NCBI GenBank assembly: GCA_011525845.1
Contig: WYBP01000020.1
Span: 248,001 to 312,000 of the forward strand
Reading direction: 5' to 3'
Length of the DNA: 64,000 nucleotides
DNA from: Gemmatimonadaceae bacterium
GTDB taxonomy: Bacteria; Gemmatimonadota; Gemmatimonadetes; Gemmatimonadales; Gemmatimonadaceae
This document shows positions 1-8,456 of this stretch, in pieces. Below the pieces are notes generated by a model, which saw only the letters and a program-made list of their open reading frames with translations, was not told the DNA's origin and did no database searches. The stretch's first letter is position 1; every line of letters starts with the position of its first letter. The translations under genes were made by a program, and so were the position numbers.

Positions 1-195
1 CTCCAGCAGGTAGCTCGCGCGGTCGCGGACGCCCGTCTCCGGGCCCCGGTAGGCCTTGAGCGTGAAGCCGAAGGCCGCGCGATAGAAGAGCATGGACTGC
101 TTGGCGTTGCCGACCCAGAACTCGATGTAGTCGGTGCCGTTGATCGGGAAGGTGTCGACGTGGGTGGCGTCGGCCGGCGCGGTGCTGGTGGCCAT
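1..195 (-). CDS. hppD: 4-hydroxyphenylpyruvate dioxygenase, N-terminal part (cut by window edge)
   Basis: The first 65 residues are visible. The segment reading FPINGTDYIEFWVGNAKQ, followed by FYRAAFGF, is the start of the first vicinal-oxygen-chelate repeat of HPPD-type enzymes. HPPD converts 4-hydroxyphenylpyruvate to homogentisate in tyrosine catabolism using non-haem Fe(II). The metal ligands lie in the C-terminal half, outside the window. The ATG at 195 has GAGGA at 203-207 (8 nt spacing). The gene follows the acetoacetyl-CoA synthetase gene on the same strand with an 80 bp gap. Tyrosine breakdown through homogentisate yields acetoacetate, so the neighbour could act on a pathway product; that link is inference. 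A related hydroxymandelate synthase cannot be excluded from this fragment. Confidence 0.85.
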   Translation of the reverse strand, partial: MATSTAPADATHVDTFPINGTDYIEFWVGNAKQSMLFYRAAFGFTLKAYRGPETGVRDRASYLLE

Positions 196-242
196 GACAA
201 TGTCCTCGGTGATGATGCGCGCGGGAGACCGTCCCGCGCTCC

Positions 243-258
243 CTTCCAATATACCGTG
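243..258 (-). promoter_or_regulatory. possible -10 element of hppD
   Basis: On the minus strand a TATATT box (248-253) lies about 52 nt upstream of the hppD start, in the gap after the acetoacetyl-CoA synthetase stop. No convincing -35 box is seen at 17 bp, so only the -10 is proposed. Confidence 0.3.
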
Positions 259-275
259 GCTTCCCCGCCGGGGGC

Positions 276-2315
276 CTACGGCCGCGCGTGCACCCGGCGG
301 GCGAGCGCGCGGAACTCCTCGAGCGCTCCGGGATTCGCGAGGGCGTCGGTGTTGGCCACCTCCCGCCCGTGCAGCGCGTGCCGCACTGCGATCTCGGTGA
401 CCTTGCCGCTCAGCGTGCGGGGGATGTCCCGCACCGCCTCGATCACCTTCGGCACGTGGTGCGGGCTCGCCGCGGTGCGCACCGCGCGCCGGATCCGGTC
501 GCGCAGCGCGTCGTCCAGCGTCGCGCCATCGCGGAGGCGCACGAAGAGCGCGATCCGCACGTCCGCGTCGTCGGCGCCCTCGAGCCCCACGACGACGCTG
601 TCCATCACCTCGGGAAAGGTCTCGACCACCCGGTAGATCTCCGCCGTCCCGATGCGCACCCCTCCGGGGTTCAGCGTCGCGTCGCTCCGCCCGCGGATGA
701 CCAGGCCGTCGTGCGCGGTGATCTCGGCCCAGTCGCCGTGGCGCCACGCGCCCGGGAAGTGCTCGAAGTACGCCGCGCGGTATCGTGCGCCGTCCGGGTC
801 GTCCCAGAACGCCACCGGCATCGACGGGAAGGGACGGGTGCAGACGAGCTCCCCCGCCCGGCCCCGCACCGGCCGCCCCTCGTCGTCCCAGACGTCCACC
901 GCCATCCCCAGCCCGCGCGACTGGAGCTCCCCGCGCCAGACGGGCAGGAGCGGATTCCCGAGCGCGAAGCAGGAGAGGAGGTCGGTGCCACCGGAGATGC
1001 TCGCGAGGTGCACGCCGGGCCGCACGTCGCGGTAGACGTAGTCGTAGCTGTGCTCCGCGAGCGGGCTCCCGGTGGAGAGGATCGCCCGCATCCCCTGGAG
1101 GTCGTGCGTGCGTGCCGGCGCGAGCTGCAGCTTCTCCGACATCGCGAGGTACTTCGCACTGGTCCCGAAGACGGCGACGCGCTCCTCGGCCGCGAGGTCC
1201 CAGAGGATGCCGGGGTTGGCGTCCGGCAGCGGCGCGCCGTCGTAGAGCACGATCGTCGCCTCCGACGCGAGCGCACTCACGAGCCAGTTCCACATCATCC
1301 ACCCACAGGTGGTGAAGTAGAAGAGGCGGTCCCCCGGCCGGAGGTCGGTGTGGAGGCGGTGCTCCTTGAGGTGCTGCAGGAGCGTCCCGCCGGCGCCGTG
1401 CACCATGCACTTGGGGAGGCCGGTGGTGCCGGAGCTGTACATCACGTAGAGCGGATGGTCGAACCGTAGCCGCTCGAACGTGAGCGGGGCCTCCGCCCCC
1501 CGCGCCGCGAACGCCGACCACTCCACGGCGTCCGGCAGGCGCGCGGCGATGGCGGAGCGGGCGGCCGCATCGCCAAGGAAGGGCACCATGATGACCTGCC
1601 GCACGCTCGGGAGCGCGGCCGCGATCTCGCGCACGCGCTCCACGAGGTCGATGCGCTTGCCGTCGTACTGGTAGCCGTCGGCGGCGACCAGCACCGTGGG
1701 CGTGACCTGGCCGAACCGATCCAGCACGCCGGCATGGCCGAAGTCCGGGGAGCAGGAGGACCAGATCGCGCCGATCGCCGAGGCCGCGAGCGCGGCGACC
1801 ACCGCCTCCGGGATGTTCGGCAGGAAGCCGACCACGCGGTCCCCCGGCGCGATCCCGAGCGAGCGCAGCGCGCCCGCGACCTTCCGCACCTCGTCCGCGA
1901 GGTCCGCGAAGCCGATCTCGCGCCGTCGCCCCCGTTCGTCACGCGCGATGATCGCGGGCGCCGCGTCGCGCCGGCGGAGCATGTTCTCCGCGAAGTTGAG
2001 GCGCGTGCCCTCGAACCAGGCGGGGCCGTGCACCGGGTCGGGGGGTCGCATCACCCCGCCGCCGCGCAGCACGGAGGTCCACGCTGTCCCGCCGGGCGCG
2101 GCTCCGTCGGCGATCACGCCACCCTCGCGCCAGACCGCGGCCCAGAAGCGCTCCGGCTCCCGCACCGACCAGTCGTGCCAGGCCGCATAGCTCGCGTCCG
2201 CCGCGGGCGCACCCGCCTCGCGCGCAGCGACCTCGCGGAAGAAGCGCGCCATCGCCGACGCCTCGCGGCGCGCGGCGTCCGGACGCCAGAGTGGCTGGTC
2301 GGGCGTGGAGGACAT
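276..2315 (-). CDS. aacS: acetoacetyl-CoA synthetase (acetoacetate--CoA ligase)
   Basis: A 679-residue member of the ANL adenylate-forming superfamily, which activates acetoacetate to acetoacetyl-CoA through an acyl-AMP. The AMP-binding P-loop is YSSGTTGLPKCMVHG at about residues 293-307. The segment ISGGTDLLSCF is typical of acetoacetyl-CoA synthetases and separates them from acetyl-CoA synthetases. The C-terminal SGKVTE carries the conserved catalytic lysine. The N-terminal WxPDAAR...F and GTRLNFAENML segments also fit the family (usual length about 650). The ATG at 2315 was chosen because upstream frame sequence is an arginine-rich run overlapping the divergent dinB gene. The gene is divergent from dinB (47 bp gap) and followed by hppD. 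Confidence 0.9.
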   Translation of the reverse strand: MSSTPDQPLWRPDAARREASAMARFFREVAAREAGAPAADASYAAWHDWSVREPERFWAAVWREGGVIADGAAPGGTAWTSVLRGGGVMRPPDPVHGPAWFEGTRLNFAENMLRRRDAAPAIIARDERGRRREIGFADLADEVRKVAGALRSLGIAPGDRVVGFLPNIPEAVVAALAASAIGAIWSSCSPDFGHAGVLDRFGQVTPTVLVAADGYQYDGKRIDLVERVREIAAALPSVRQVIMVPFLGDAAARSAIAARLPDAVEWSAFAARGAEAPLTFERLRFDHPLYVMYSSGTTGLPKCMVHGAGGTLLQHLKEHRLHTDLRPGDRLFYFTTCGWMMWNWLVSALASEATIVLYDGAPLPDANPGILWDLAAEERVAVFGTSAKYLAMSEKLQLAPARTHDLQGMRAILSTGSPLAEHSYDYVYRDVRPGVHLASISGGTDLLSCFALGNPLLPVWRGELQSRGLGMAVDVWDDEGRPVRGRAGELVCTRPFPSMPVAFWDDPDGARYRAAYFEHFPGAWRHGDWAEITAHDGLVIRGRSDATLNPGGVRIGTAEIYRVVETFPEVMDSVVVGLEGADDADVRIALFVRLRDGATLDDALRDRIRRAVRTAASPHHVPKVIEAVRDIPRTLSGKVTEIAVRHALHGREVANTDALANPGALEEFRALARRVHARP

Positions 2316-2362
2316 GAGCGCCGAATATAGCCGACGGACCCCGCACGCCCTAACGTTCGGGG
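2316..2362. promoter_or_regulatory. divergent promoter region aacS / dinB
   Basis: On the minus strand TATATT lies 8 nt before the aacS ATG, with TTAGGG 18 bp further upstream. On the plus strand TAACGTT lies just before the dinB ATG. Either -10 would give a transcript starting at or next to the start codon (leaderless). The evidence is motif-level only. Confidence 0.35.
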
Positions 2363-3595
2363 ATGCCCGACCGCCGCATCCTCCTCGCCGACGCCGACGC
2401 CTTCTTCGTGGCCGTCGCGCGCATGGCGGATCCCGAGGGCGCGGGCAAGGCTCCACTCCTGATCGTCGGCGGTCGCCCCGGCGGCCGCGGCGTCGTCTGT
2501 TCCGCCTCGTACGAGACCCGCGCCTTCGGCGTGCGCTCGGCGATGCCGATCGCGCAGGCGCTCCGGCTCTGTCCCGATGCGATGTGCGTGCCGGTGCCGC
2601 GCCAGGCCTGCGGCACCACCTCGCGCGCCATCGCGGCCGTGCTCGCGCGGTTCACGCCCGTGGTCGAGGGGGCGAGCATCGACGAGTGGTACCTCGACCT
2701 CTCCGGCACGGAGGCGCTCTACGCGGGCGAGACGCTCGAGGGGACGGCGCAGCGGATCCGCGCCGCGGTGCGCCAGGAGACCGGGATGCTCCTCTCGATC
2801 GGGGGCGGCACTTCCAAGCTCGTGGCGAAGCTCGCGGCCGAGCGCGCGAAGCCCCGCCCGGAGATCGGCGGCACGGGGGTGCGGATCATCGCGCCGGGGG
2901 AGGAGCAGGAGTTCCTGCGCGGCCTGACGCTCGCGGAGATCCCGGGGATCGGGCCCAAGCTCCAGCAGCGGCTCGCGAGCTTCGGCCTCGTGCGCGTGGA
3001 GGATGTGCTCCCCCTCGAGCGCGACACGCTCGCGCGGTGGCTCGGGCGCCGGCCGGCCGAGTGGCTCTGGGCGCGCGTGCGCGGCATCCACGCCTCGCCG
3101 GTGGAGGCGCGCGCGTCGGCCCGGCAGATGAGCCGCGAGACGACGTTCAACCGGGATATCGCCGAGACGGCCGCGCTGGCCGCCGCGCTGCGCGGCCTCG
3201 CGGCGCGCGTGGCCGCCGACATGCGTGGGGACCGCCTCGGCGCGCGCACGGTGACCGTGAAGCTCAAGGACGCGGATTTCACCACCCGGCTGGCGAGTCG
3301 CACGCTGAGCGAACCGGTGGAGTCGGACCGCGCGATCGCCGAGGTCGCCGTGGCGCTGCTTGGCAAGCTCCGCGCGGCGCGCCGGGGACCCGCACGCCTG
3401 GTGGGCGTGGCGCTCGGCAACTTCGTCCCCGCACGCGACGCTGAGCAGCTCGCGCTCTTCGGCACGGGCCCCGTGGTGGAACGGGCGCAGGACCGGGCGG
3501 TGTCGCGCGCCGTGGACCGCGTGCGCGAGCGGTTCGGCGCCGGCGCCATCCGAGCGGGCACAGGTGGCGGGGCCGAGGCGCACCGCCCATCTTGA
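2363..3595 (+). CDS. dinB: Y-family DNA polymerase (DinB/Pol IV type)
   Basis: A 410-residue translesion polymerase. Catalytic carboxylates sit at D10 (LLADADAFF) and D107-E108 (SIDEWYLDL). The finger segment YETRAFGVRSAMP (about 50-62) matches the DinB YEARKFGVRSAMP motif. A helix-hairpin-helix (EIPGIGPKLQQRLASFG) follows the palm and precedes the little-finger domain. The C-terminal QLALF at about 362-366 resembles a beta-clamp binding motif. The polymerase extends primers opposite damaged bases with low fidelity. The start is the ATG at 2363; it is divergent from aacS. No LexA-like operator was recognised upstream, so SOS control is not supported by what I can see. UmuC is less likely because of the length and HhH spacing. 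Confidence 0.88.
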   Translation: MPDRRILLADADAFFVAVARMADPEGAGKAPLLIVGGRPGGRGVVCSASYETRAFGVRSAMPIAQALRLCPDAMCVPVPRQACGTTSRAIAAVLARFTPVVEGASIDEWYLDLSGTEALYAGETLEGTAQRIRAAVRQETGMLLSIGGGTSKLVAKLAAERAKPRPEIGGTGVRIIAPGEEQEFLRGLTLAEIPGIGPKLQQRLASFGLVRVEDVLPLERDTLARWLGRRPAEWLWARVRGIHASPVEARASARQMSRETTFNRDIAETAALAAALRGLAARVAADMRGDRLGARTVTVKLKDADFTTRLASRTLSEPVESDRAIAEVAVALLGKLRAARRGPARLVGVALGNFVPARDAEQLALFGTGPVVERAQDRAVSRAVDRVRERFGAGAIRAGTGGGAEAHRPS

Positions 3596-3647
3596 GCGCG
3601 CGGCCCCCACCGCTCGACGCCCTGGACACCCACCCACGATCACATCG

Positions 3648-6248
3648 ATGAAGACCACCAGACCGCTCGCGATCGCAGCGGGCGCGGCGCTCCTCGCGCT
3701 CGCCTGCCAGCCCACCCCACCGGCCACCACGCCGACGCCCGCCACACCGGCGGCGACGCCGGCCAACCCGGCGGGGACTCCACCGGCGACTCCTGCTGGC
3801 GCGCCGGGCGCGGCCAACGCACAGGGCGCCGGCGGCCAAGGTGGCGCCACGCCCGCCGATCCGCAGCCGCGGCCGTACGCACAGGTCATCCGCGGCGCCG
3901 TCACCACGAAGAGCGGGCTCTTCAAGACGCACATGATCGGTAGCCAGCTCTACTTCGAGATCCCCGCCGCCGAACTGGGCAAGGACCTCCTCCTGGTCAC
4001 GCAGATCGCGAAGACGAACGAAGGGGACGGCTACGGCGGCCAGTCGCTGGACGAGCGCGTGGTGCGCTGGGAGCGGAAGGGGAATCGCGTGCTCTTCCGC
4101 AGCGTGTCGTACGCGATCGTCTCCGACCCGTCGGCGCCGATCGCCGAGGCGGTCGCCAACGCGAACTATGACGCGATCCTCGCCGCGTTCAACGTCGCCA
4201 CGTACGGCCCCGACTCGGCCGCCGTGATCGAGGTCTCGCGCCTCTACACCGCGCCCCCGAGCGAGATCAGCGTGCTGCGCCGCTACCGCGGGTCGATCGA
4301 CGCGGGCCGTTCGTTCCTCGAGCGGGTGGCGACCTATCCGCAGAACGTGGAGGTCGAGGCGACGCTCACCGTGAACGCGACGCCGACGCCGCAGTCGTTC
4401 TTCCCGGGTCTCCCGGCCGCGACGCCACCCCCCGGCACGCCCCCCACCACCAAGTCGTACGTGGTGCACTGGTCGATGGTGAAGCTCCCCGACAAGCCGA
4501 TGATGCCGCGGCTCCGCGACTCGCGCGTCGGCTACTTCTTCACCTCCACCACGGACTACAGCCGCCCGGAGCAGCGGGCGCAGGAGCGCAACTTCATCTC
4601 GCGCTGGAAGCTCGAGAAGAAGGATCCCACGGCGGCGATCTCGGAGCCGGTGAAGCCGATCGAGTACTACGTCGACCCCGCGACCCCGGACTGGCTCAAG
4701 CCCTGGGTGAAGGCCGGCATCGAGGAGTGGCAGTCCGCGTTCGAGGCGGCCGGTTTCCGGCGCGCGATCGTCGCGAAGGACGCTCCGAGCAAGGCGGATG
4801 ACCCCGACTGGGCGCCGGAGGACGCGCGCTACTCGGTGGTGCGCTGGCTCCCGTCCGGGATCGAGAACGCGTCGGGCCCGAGCATCGTGGACCCGCGCTC
4901 GGGCGAGATCCTGGAGTCGGACATCCAGATGTACCACAACATCATGAACCTGCAGACCTGGTGGTACTGGACGCAGGTGGGGCCGCTCGACCCGCGTGCC
5001 GCGCGGCTGCCGCTGCCCGATTCGCTGCAGGGCCGGCTCGTGCAGTTCGTCGTCGCGCACGAGGTGGGACACACGCTCGGCCTCCCGCACAACCAGATCG
5101 CGAGCGCGATGTACCCGGCGGACTCGGTGCGCTCGCCGAGCTGGGTGGCGCGCATGGGGCACTCCCCGTCGATCATGGACTACGCGCGCTTCAACTACGT
5201 GGCGCAGCCGGAGGACGGGATCCCGCTCAACGACCTGATCCCGAAGGTCGGCGTGTACGACAAGTACGCGATCCGGTGGGGCTACAGCCCCATCCCGGGC
5301 GCGCGCTCCTCGGATGACGAGCGCCCGGCGCTCGACGCGATCGCGCGCGAGCAGGACGCGACGCCCTGGCTCCGCTACGGCGTGCCGGACGACTTCGGCG
5401 CGATCCCCTTCACCTCGTACTCCGAGGCCGTGGGCGACCAGGACGCGATCAAGAGCACCACGATGGGGCTGCGCAACCTGAAGCGGCTCGTGCCGATGCT
5501 CGTGCCGGCCACCACGCACGCCACCGATGACATCGCGTACACGAAGGAGGGATACGGCCGGATCCTCGGCCAGTTCGCGACCGAGATCCGCCATGTGGCG
5601 ATGATCGTCGGCTCCTCCACGGGGCAGGAGAAGTACGGCTCGCAGCCGGGGGCGCGCTTCACGCCGATCCCGCGCGACCGCCAGAAGGCGGCGGTGCGGT
5701 TCGTGAACGAGAACATGTTCCAGACGCCCACCTGGCTGCTCGACCCCGCGATCCTGCGGCGGCTGGAGCCGGAGGGTGCGGTGGCACGGATCAACACCGG
5801 CCAGCGCGGGATCCTCTCGACGCTCATGCAGGACGAGCGGATGGCGCGCCTCGTGGAGTACGAGGCCTTCCCCGGGGCGACCAACACCTACTCGCTCGCC
5901 GAGTTCCTGGGCGACGTGCGGAGCGGGATCTGGAGCGAACTCGGCGCCGGCTCGGTGCGTGTGGATGCATACCGGCGCGGCCTGCAGCGCGTCTACCTCG
6001 AGCTGGTCGCGGCGAAGCTGGCCGCGTCGGCGCCGACCACCCCGCGCATCTCCAGCAGTGCGCAGACCGGGCAGCTCTACACGCAGGCGCCGCGGCCGAG
6101 CACCGACGTGAAGGGGATGCTGCGAATGGAGATGCGCACGCTCGACGGCCAGCTCGCGGCCGCGCAGTCCAAGGCGGCCGACACCGCGACCCGCGCACAC
6201 ATCGCGGACGCGCGGTGGCAGATCAAGCAGATGCTGGAGCCGAAGTAA
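3648..6248 (+). CDS. secreted lipoprotein zinc metalloprotease, metzincin-like (DUF5117/DUF4953 type)
   Basis: An 866-residue protein starting with a lipoprotein signal peptide (LLALAC lipobox near residue 20), then a Pro/Thr/Ala-rich linker of about 50 residues. The zinc site is HEVGHTLGLPHN (H471, E472, H475, H481), the metzincin HExxHxxGxxH pattern. It is followed by a Met-turn candidate SIMDY (508-512). The N-terminal half, with its long beta-rich region and GRSFLERV segment, resembles the DUF5117 family linked to DUF4953 peptidases. It probably sits in the outer membrane or periplasm and degrades proteins; the substrate is unknown. The ATG at 3648 was chosen because it begins the signal peptide. 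It lies 52 bp after dinB and is convergent with the M16 operon. Confidence 0.85.
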   Translation: MKTTRPLAIAAGAALLALACQPTPPATTPTPATPAATPANPAGTPPATPAGAPGAANAQGAGGQGGATPADPQPRPYAQVIRGAVTTKSGLFKTHMIGSQLYFEIPAAELGKDLLLVTQIAKTNEGDGYGGQSLDERVVRWERKGNRVLFRSVSYAIVSDPSAPIAEAVANANYDAILAAFNVATYGPDSAAVIEVSRLYTAPPSEISVLRRYRGSIDAGRSFLERVATYPQNVEVEATLTVNATPTPQSFFPGLPAATPPPGTPPTTKSYVVHWSMVKLPDKPMMPRLRDSRVGYFFTSTTDYSRPEQRAQERNFISRWKLEKKDPTAAISEPVKPIEYYVDPATPDWLKPWVKAGIEEWQSAFEAAGFRRAIVAKDAPSKADDPDWAPEDARYSVVRWLPSGIENASGPSIVDPRSGEILESDIQMYHNIMNLQTWWYWTQVGPLDPRAARLPLPDSLQGRLVQFVVAHEVGHTLGLPHNQIASAMYPADSVRSPSWVARMGHSPSIMDYARFNYVAQPEDGIPLNDLIPKVGVYDKYAIRWGYSPIPGARSSDDERPALDAIAREQDATPWLRYGVPDDFGAIPFTSYSEAVGDQDAIKSTTMGLRNLKRLVPMLVPATTHATDDIAYTKEGYGRILGQFATEIRHVAMIVGSSTGQEKYGSQPGARFTPIPRDRQKAAVRFVNENMFQTPTWLLDPAILRRLEPEGAVARINTGQRGILSTLMQDERMARLVEYEAFPGATNTYSLAEFLGDVRSGIWSELGAGSVRVDAYRRGLQRVYLELVAAKLAASAPTTPRISSSAQTGQLYTQAPRPSTDVKGMLRMEMRTLDGQLAAAQSKAADTATRAHIADARWQIKQMLEPK

Positions 6249-6371
6249 GGAGAGAGGTGTGAGGTGGCAGGTGTGAGGAACCACCGGTAAGGCGAAGGGC
6301 GCCGTGCGGAGAAGACCCGCGCGGCGCCCTTCGCCTTTCCCTCACACCTCACACCTCACACCTCACCCCTC
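6249..6371. terminator. bidirectional terminator-like hairpin with CTCACAC heptamer repeats
   Basis: The whole gap between two convergent genes folds. A 16 bp perfect inverted repeat has arms at 6289-6304 and 6322-6337, followed by TTT. Outside it, 6341-6366 holds 3.7 tandem copies of CTCACAC. The left flank (about 6255-6278) holds the complementary GTGTGAG twice, so the hairpin can extend. The position between converging stops supports a terminator for both genes. Confidence 0.7.
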
Positions 6372-8456
6372 CTACCTCGCTCGTACGAACTCGATCGGCG
6401 CACTCGCCGGCCCGAACTTCATCACGCGGTGCGGGGCGGCGACCTCCACCCAGTAGGTGCCCGGCTGCTCACCGCCGCTCACCGTCACCCGATACGTGTT
6501 GAAGGTGCCAAGGGGGATCGTGATCTCCTCCTGCGCCGCCACGCGGTAGGTGCGCGGCTCGACGACCCCCTTGCCGGAGGCGAGCACCGCGACCGTGAAG
6601 CTCGCGTCCGCCGTCCACTTGAAGTAGGGGAGCAGGCCCTGCACCAGGTTGTCGTCCACGGTCCCGACGGGCGTCGCGACGCCCTCGAACTTCACCGGGG
6701 ACATCCCCTGGGCGCCGGGAGTGACGCCCTCACCGCTCACGGTGCCGTTCGCGTACGAGAGCTCGAGCCGCATGTCCTGCCCCTGGAACCGGCCCGACTG
6801 CCGCGTGGACCTCATCGTGAGGTCGGCACCGAAGCGCACGTCGGTCTGCTGCTGCACGACCGTCGCGAGCTGCGAGCGCTCACGATAGGCCCAGCCGTCA
6901 CCGTCGCGCTCGAGCGAGGTCACCTGGAAGCCGAAGGGCTGGCCCTGCACCATGACCGTGAAGGAGTCGCTCACGGGCACCATGCGAGCGCGGTCGAGAT
7001 CGAGCGCGCCCCCCTTCACCTCGAGGTCGTCGTTCACGAGCGGCTTCCCGTCCACGTCCACCACCGAGACCGGCGCGATCGCCTTCAGCCGGTCGGTGAG
7101 CTTGGTCGCGTCACCGACCACCACGATGTACGCCGCGTCCGCCCGGATGCCCTGCCGCGCCGCGGCCCGCGCCTGCTCGGGCGTGACGGCGGCGAGCCGC
7201 TGCCGGTAGGTCTGCACGTAGTCCGTCGCCAGCCCGAGCAGCCGCGCGCCGGCCACCTGCGAGGCCACCTGCGCCGCCGTCTCGATCTCGAGCGGGAAGC
7301 GCCCCACGAGCGTCTGCTTCTGCCGCTCGAACTCCTCCACCGGCATCGGCTCCGCGCTCAGCGTCCGCATCTGCTTCAGGAGCTCCACCAGCGCCGAGTC
7401 GGTGACCTCGGTGCGCACCTCGGCCGTCGCGACGAAGGAACCGAGCGTCCGGCGGCGCACCACGCTGGAGTACGAGCCGTAGGTCCACCCCTTCTGCTCG
7501 CGCAGGATCTGGAAGAGCCGCGCATCGCTCGCGCCGCCGAGCACCTGATTGGCGAGCGTGAGCGCATAGCCGCGCGCGTCGGTGGCGGTCCAGGTGGTGT
7601 TGCCGACCATCAGGTTCGACTGCACCGAGCCCGGCCGGTGGACCAGCAGGATCTCGTTCCGCATCCGCTGCGGCGCGGCACGCGTGGCCGGCGTGCCCGC
7701 CGCGACCCCACCCCAGGCGCCGAACGCGCTGGTGGCGAGCTGGCGTGCCTCGAGCGTGTCGATCGCCCCCGCGATCACGAGCACCGCCTGGTTCGGCCGC
7801 ATCCGCTGCGAGTGGAAACCCACCAGGTCGTCGCGGGTGATGGCCGTGACGCTGGCCTCGTCCGCGGAGCGGCCATAGGGATGGTCGCCGAAGAGCCCCT
7901 TGGCGAAGGCGCGGGACGCGATCGCCGCGGGCTGCGAGTTCTGCAGCGCGAGTGCCGAGAGCGTCTGCTTGCGCAGCAGCTCCAGCTCCGACGTCGGGAA
8001 GGTCGGCCGGAGCGCGGCGTCGGCGAGGAGCTCGAACGCGAGCGCGCGGTCGCCGTTCAGCACGGCGGTGTTGAGCGTGAGGAAGTCGGTGCCGGCGGAG
8101 GCGGAGAGCGAGCCGCCGACGCCTTCGATGGCGGCCGAGATCTGGTCCGCATCGCGATTCCCCGCCCCCTTCGTGAGCAGCCCCGCCATCATCTCGGCGA
8201 CCCCGCTCTTCCCGGCCGGGTCATAGAACGCGCCCCCCGGCATCGCGAGCGTGAGCGAGAGCACGGGCTGCTTGTTGTTCGACACCACGATCACGCGGAG
8301 CCCGTTCTCGAGGATCGTCTCGGCGAAGGGCGGGAACTGCGCGGCCTCGAGCGGCATCGCCGCGGGCGGACGCGTGGGGAACTGGGCGACGAGTGGGGAC
8401 GCCGCGAGCGAGGCCGACGCGACGAGCGCGAGCGGCAGCAGTGAGTGGCGGCGCAT
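6372..8456 (-). CDS. M16-family peptidase-like protein, non-catalytic subunit
   Basis: A 694-residue exported protein (signal peptide ending near AAQ at about residue 25). Residues about 45-460 show the M16 (pitrilysin/insulinase) fold: ENGLRVIVVSNNKQPVLSLTLAMPGG and, in the second lobe, LGGASDARLFQILREQKGWTYGSYSS. Where catalytic members have HxxEH it reads GVAEMMAGLL, so the zinc site is absent. The C-terminal 200 residues are a beta-rich domain with no recognised motif. Heterodimeric M16 enzymes pair a catalytic chain with such an inactive chain. The gene starts immediately after the stop of the catalytic partner (TAG then ATG), implying translational coupling. It is convergent with the upstream metalloprotease gene. 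Confidence 0.85.
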   Translation of the reverse strand: MRRHSLLPLALVASASLAASPLVAQFPTRPPAAMPLEAAQFPPFAETILENGLRVIVVSNNKQPVLSLTLAMPGGAFYDPAGKSGVAEMMAGLLTKGAGNRDADQISAAIEGVGGSLSASAGTDFLTLNTAVLNGDRALAFELLADAALRPTFPTSELELLRKQTLSALALQNSQPAAIASRAFAKGLFGDHPYGRSADEASVTAITRDDLVGFHSQRMRPNQAVLVIAGAIDTLEARQLATSAFGAWGGVAAGTPATRAAPQRMRNEILLVHRPGSVQSNLMVGNTTWTATDARGYALTLANQVLGGASDARLFQILREQKGWTYGSYSSVVRRRTLGSFVATAEVRTEVTDSALVELLKQMRTLSAEPMPVEEFERQKQTLVGRFPLEIETAAQVASQVAGARLLGLATDYVQTYRQRLAAVTPEQARAAARQGIRADAAYIVVVGDATKLTDRLKAIAPVSVVDVDGKPLVNDDLEVKGGALDLDRARMVPVSDSFTVMVQGQPFGFQVTSLERDGDGWAYRERSQLATVVQQQTDVRFGADLTMRSTRQSGRFQGQDMRLELSYANGTVSGEGVTPGAQGMSPVKFEGVATPVGTVDDNLVQGLLPYFKWTADASFTVAVLASGKGVVEPRTYRVAAQEEITIPLGTFNTYRVTVSGGEQPGTYWVEVAAPHRVMKFGPASAPIEFVRAR

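Noticed and set aside
6341-6366. Tandem heptamers as a possible CRISPR
   Set aside because: Units are contiguous, 7 bp, without spacers, and no cas gene is nearby.
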